DNA of 64,000 nt from Bryobacterales bacterium (GTDB lineage Bacteria; Acidobacteriota; Terriglobia; Bryobacterales; Bryobacteraceae). Each line of letters opens with the position of its first letter. The first letter of the stretch is position 1. The position numbers and the translations under genes are program-made. This document shows positions 62,610-64,000 of the stretch, piece after piece. Where the stretch lies: contig JADZCM010000017.1 of the NCBI GenBank assembly GCA_020851555.1, forward strand, positions 248,001-312,000. Direction: 5' to 3'. The notes below the pieces were generated by a model that searched no databases, was not told where the DNA came from, and worked only from the letters and a program-made list of their open reading frames with translations.

Positions 62610-64000
62610 TCACCTGCGCGTGACCGTGAGAGACCTCCAGCTTGAGTTGCCGGCCGCATCGAAGGCCCGCACAACCACTACGTTGGTTCCCACCAACAGG
62701 GGGATATCTCCCGTGCTCCAGTAGGTGGTGCCCGCCGCCCGGCCCGACTTGTTGTAGGATGTCGACCAGGTCACCTCCGTCACGGCGACGTTATCCGACG
62801 CGATTCCCTGGAGGCGGATGGTGGGGACGGCGACGAGCACGCTGGTGGCCGCCGGAGAGGTGATCTTCAGGGCCGGCGCGACGGTGTCAGAGACCGGGGG
62901 CCAGTAGCTCACGGCGAGGGCTTTGGAGGCCGACGCCCCACTGCTGTCGTACGCGGTGACGGCCAGAGTGTTAACGCCCGGCCGGAGGGAAATGGGACCG
63001 GTTGACCAACTGGACGTGCCGGACGCGGGTCCGCTCCCGCCCGCCGAATTGCTCCATTCCACGCGCACAATGCCCGGAGCGGGGGAGGCAGTGCCCGCCA
63101 GGGCTACGCTGGCGGAGCGGCTCTCGTAAGTGTTCGCGGTTGTGGGAGAGAGGATGTTGAGCGCGGGCCTCTCGGCTGCGGCCAGCCTGGTGACCGTGAC
63201 AGTACGGGAAGCGCTGACGCCGGCGCTGTCGGTGGCGGTGATGGTAAGGTTGTTGGGGCCTGCCTCAAGCGGCAGCGAAACGATGTGCCAGGGCGTTTGC
63301 CCCAGCGCCCGGCCCGCGCCCCCGCGGTCGCTGGCCCAGGCGACGAGGATCGCTCCGGTCCCTCCGCCGGCCGTGCCGGAGAGCGACAGCGCGGCAGCCC
63401 TCGTAGTCACCGGGAACACGGCCGGCGACGTGATCGAAAGCGACACCGGGGCGGCTGGCGGAGGTTCCGGAGGCGTCTCGTCAGCGCCGGCATAGAGCGT
63501 GCGGATGGCGTTCAAGTCCTCCAGCGTCAGCGCCGAGGCCCGGCGGTAGTAGGGATACATGACCGAACCCGGGAAATCGGAATGCCCCAGTCCGAGCGCG
63601 TGCCCCAGTTCGTGCAAAGCCACGGAGAAGAGGTCAACGGACCGGACGCTGAGGTCCGGCCCTGCCACCCATTCCTCGTCGTCATCGAAATGTACGTCAC
63701 CGGCTATGGACTCGGGATTGGGAGGAGCGGGGTAGAAAGTGTGGGCCAGCACGCGCCCCGGCCCATCGAAGGGGTATTCGTCACCGTGTTCCCCCGAGCC
63801 GAAGAGGAAGTCCAGCGTGCGGGGCAGGTTGGGCGAAGTGACTTCGGAGAACCTCACGCTGGCGGCGCGGCTCCACTCTTCGAGCGCCCGCGTTACCTCC
63901 TCGCGGACCCGGCTCTCGGGCAGTTTCCGGGTCAGCCCCGCAAAGTGGAAGCCCAGGTGGGCGCTGCCAAGGCCCGGTCCGTCCCATCCGTCGCCGACCG
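62610..64000 (-). CDS. Matrixin-type (M10) metalloprotease with Ig-like repeats, N-terminus beyond window
   Basis: At least 463 residues; the frame stays open to the right edge, so the start is outside. The visible N-terminal part (LGFHFAGLTRKLPESRVREE, VTRALEEWSRAASVRFSEV) and the zinc motif HELGHALGLGH with the Met-turn SVMYPYY define an M10 matrixin. Three repeated beta-sandwich modules follow (each with ITSPxxxx, W(S/A)xxxGGxGxAxG and NxLxVTAxDxxG patterns) of the bacterial Ig-like type. It is probably secreted and degrades or binds surface proteins or polysaccharide. Confidence 0.87.
   Translation of the reverse strand, partial: VGDGWDGPGLGSAHLGFHFAGLTRKLPESRVREEVTRALEEWSRAASVRFSEVTSPNLPRTLDFLFGSGEHGDEYPFDGPGRVLAHTFYPAPPNPESIAGDVHFDDDEEWVAGPDLSVRSVDLFSVALHELGHALGLGHSDFPGSVMYPYYRRASALTLEDLNAIRTLYAGADETPPEPPPAAPVSLSITSPAVFPVTTRAAALSLSGTAGGGTGAILVAWASDRGGAGRALGQTPWHIVSLPLEAGPNNLTITATDSAGVSASRTVTVTRLAAAERPALNILSPTTANTYESRSASVALAGTASPAPGIVRVEWSNSAGGSGPASGTSSWSTGPISLRPGVNTLAVTAYDSSGASASKALAVSYWPPVSDTVAPALKITSPAATSVLVAVPTIRLQGIASDNVAVTEVTWSTSYNKSGRAAGTTYWSTGDIPLLVGTNVVVVRAFDAAGNSSWRSLTVTRR

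Noticed and set aside
1-64000. CRISPR arrays, insertion sequences, integrases and rRNA genes
   Set aside because: No regularly spaced direct repeats, transposase or integrase motifs, or rRNA-like sequence were found anywhere in the window.

Overview
The window is a GC-rich, gene-dense bacterial chromosome segment that most resembles an acidobacterium of the Solibacter/Bryobacter type. The clearest sign is the C-terminal TIGR03437-type domain on the very large repeat protein at 31693-35094. The DUF6807 (PmoA-like) protein, hopanoid genes hpnI/hpnJ, several Tat-exported sugar-active enzymes and many ECF sigma/anti-sigma pairs fit that picture. The lineage is an inference; no rRNA gene is present.

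Layout. 1-3000: a multiheme cytochrome c cut by the left edge, a receiver-like protein, a sigma-54 activator with a Cys-rich PAS domain, and a 58-residue Flp pilin. 3200-8500: Tat-exported aldo/keto reductase, a frameshifted acyl-CoA synthetase, a Spy/CpxP-like protein, adenylate kinase and a CoA-binding protein. 8483-14100: lactate permease, three TadE/TadG-type pseudopilus genes and an MgtC/DUF4010 membrane protein. 14100-18100: uppS with a small regulator operon, a ParE-type toxin-antitoxin pair, and a sigma/membrane protein/secretin-N-domain module whose sigma gene is frameshifted. 18100-25100: ACT protein, selB, a small Tudor-like protein and the purQ-purL-purF operon. 25155-29700: radical SAM/SPASM protein and a compact operon hpnJ - two small EmrE/EamA transporters - hpnI. 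29900-42160: TrmJ-like methyltransferase, DUF6807 protein, the giant FG-GAP/TolB-like protein, tatA-tatC, a CorC-type membrane protein, peptide deformylase and two Tat-exported TIM-barrel proteins.

42170-46560 is an accessory patch ending at a tRNA-Pro(CGG) gene. It holds a serine-hydrolase remnant with an internal deletion, hicA (frameshifted) and hicB, a broken helix-turn-helix/T5orf172-like gene, an unknown gene, and an apparently complete retron. The retron reverse transcriptase is fused to a TOPRIM domain, as in the Ec67 (Eco2) group, and is preceded by a predicted msr-msd RNA with a1/a2 inverted repeats, a candidate branching G and two hairpins. This is the main discovery candidate.

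46700-64000 returns to housekeeping and signalling: two intact ECF sigma/anti-sigma pairs, aminotransferase, secreted rhodanese, HAD hydrolase, shikimate kinase, glycerate kinase, a DUF4097 protein, a flippase-like membrane protein, nrdR, rpoD, thiD, a short-chain dehydrogenase, and a matrixin-type metalloprotease cut by the right edge.

Several genes (4675-6341, 17440-18017, 42742-42934, 43160-43686) carry apparent single-base frame breaks. Those in the accessory patch look like real decay. The acyl-CoA synthetase and sigma-factor breaks could equally be base-calling errors at short homopolymers. No CRISPR array, insertion sequence, integrase or rRNA operon was seen.
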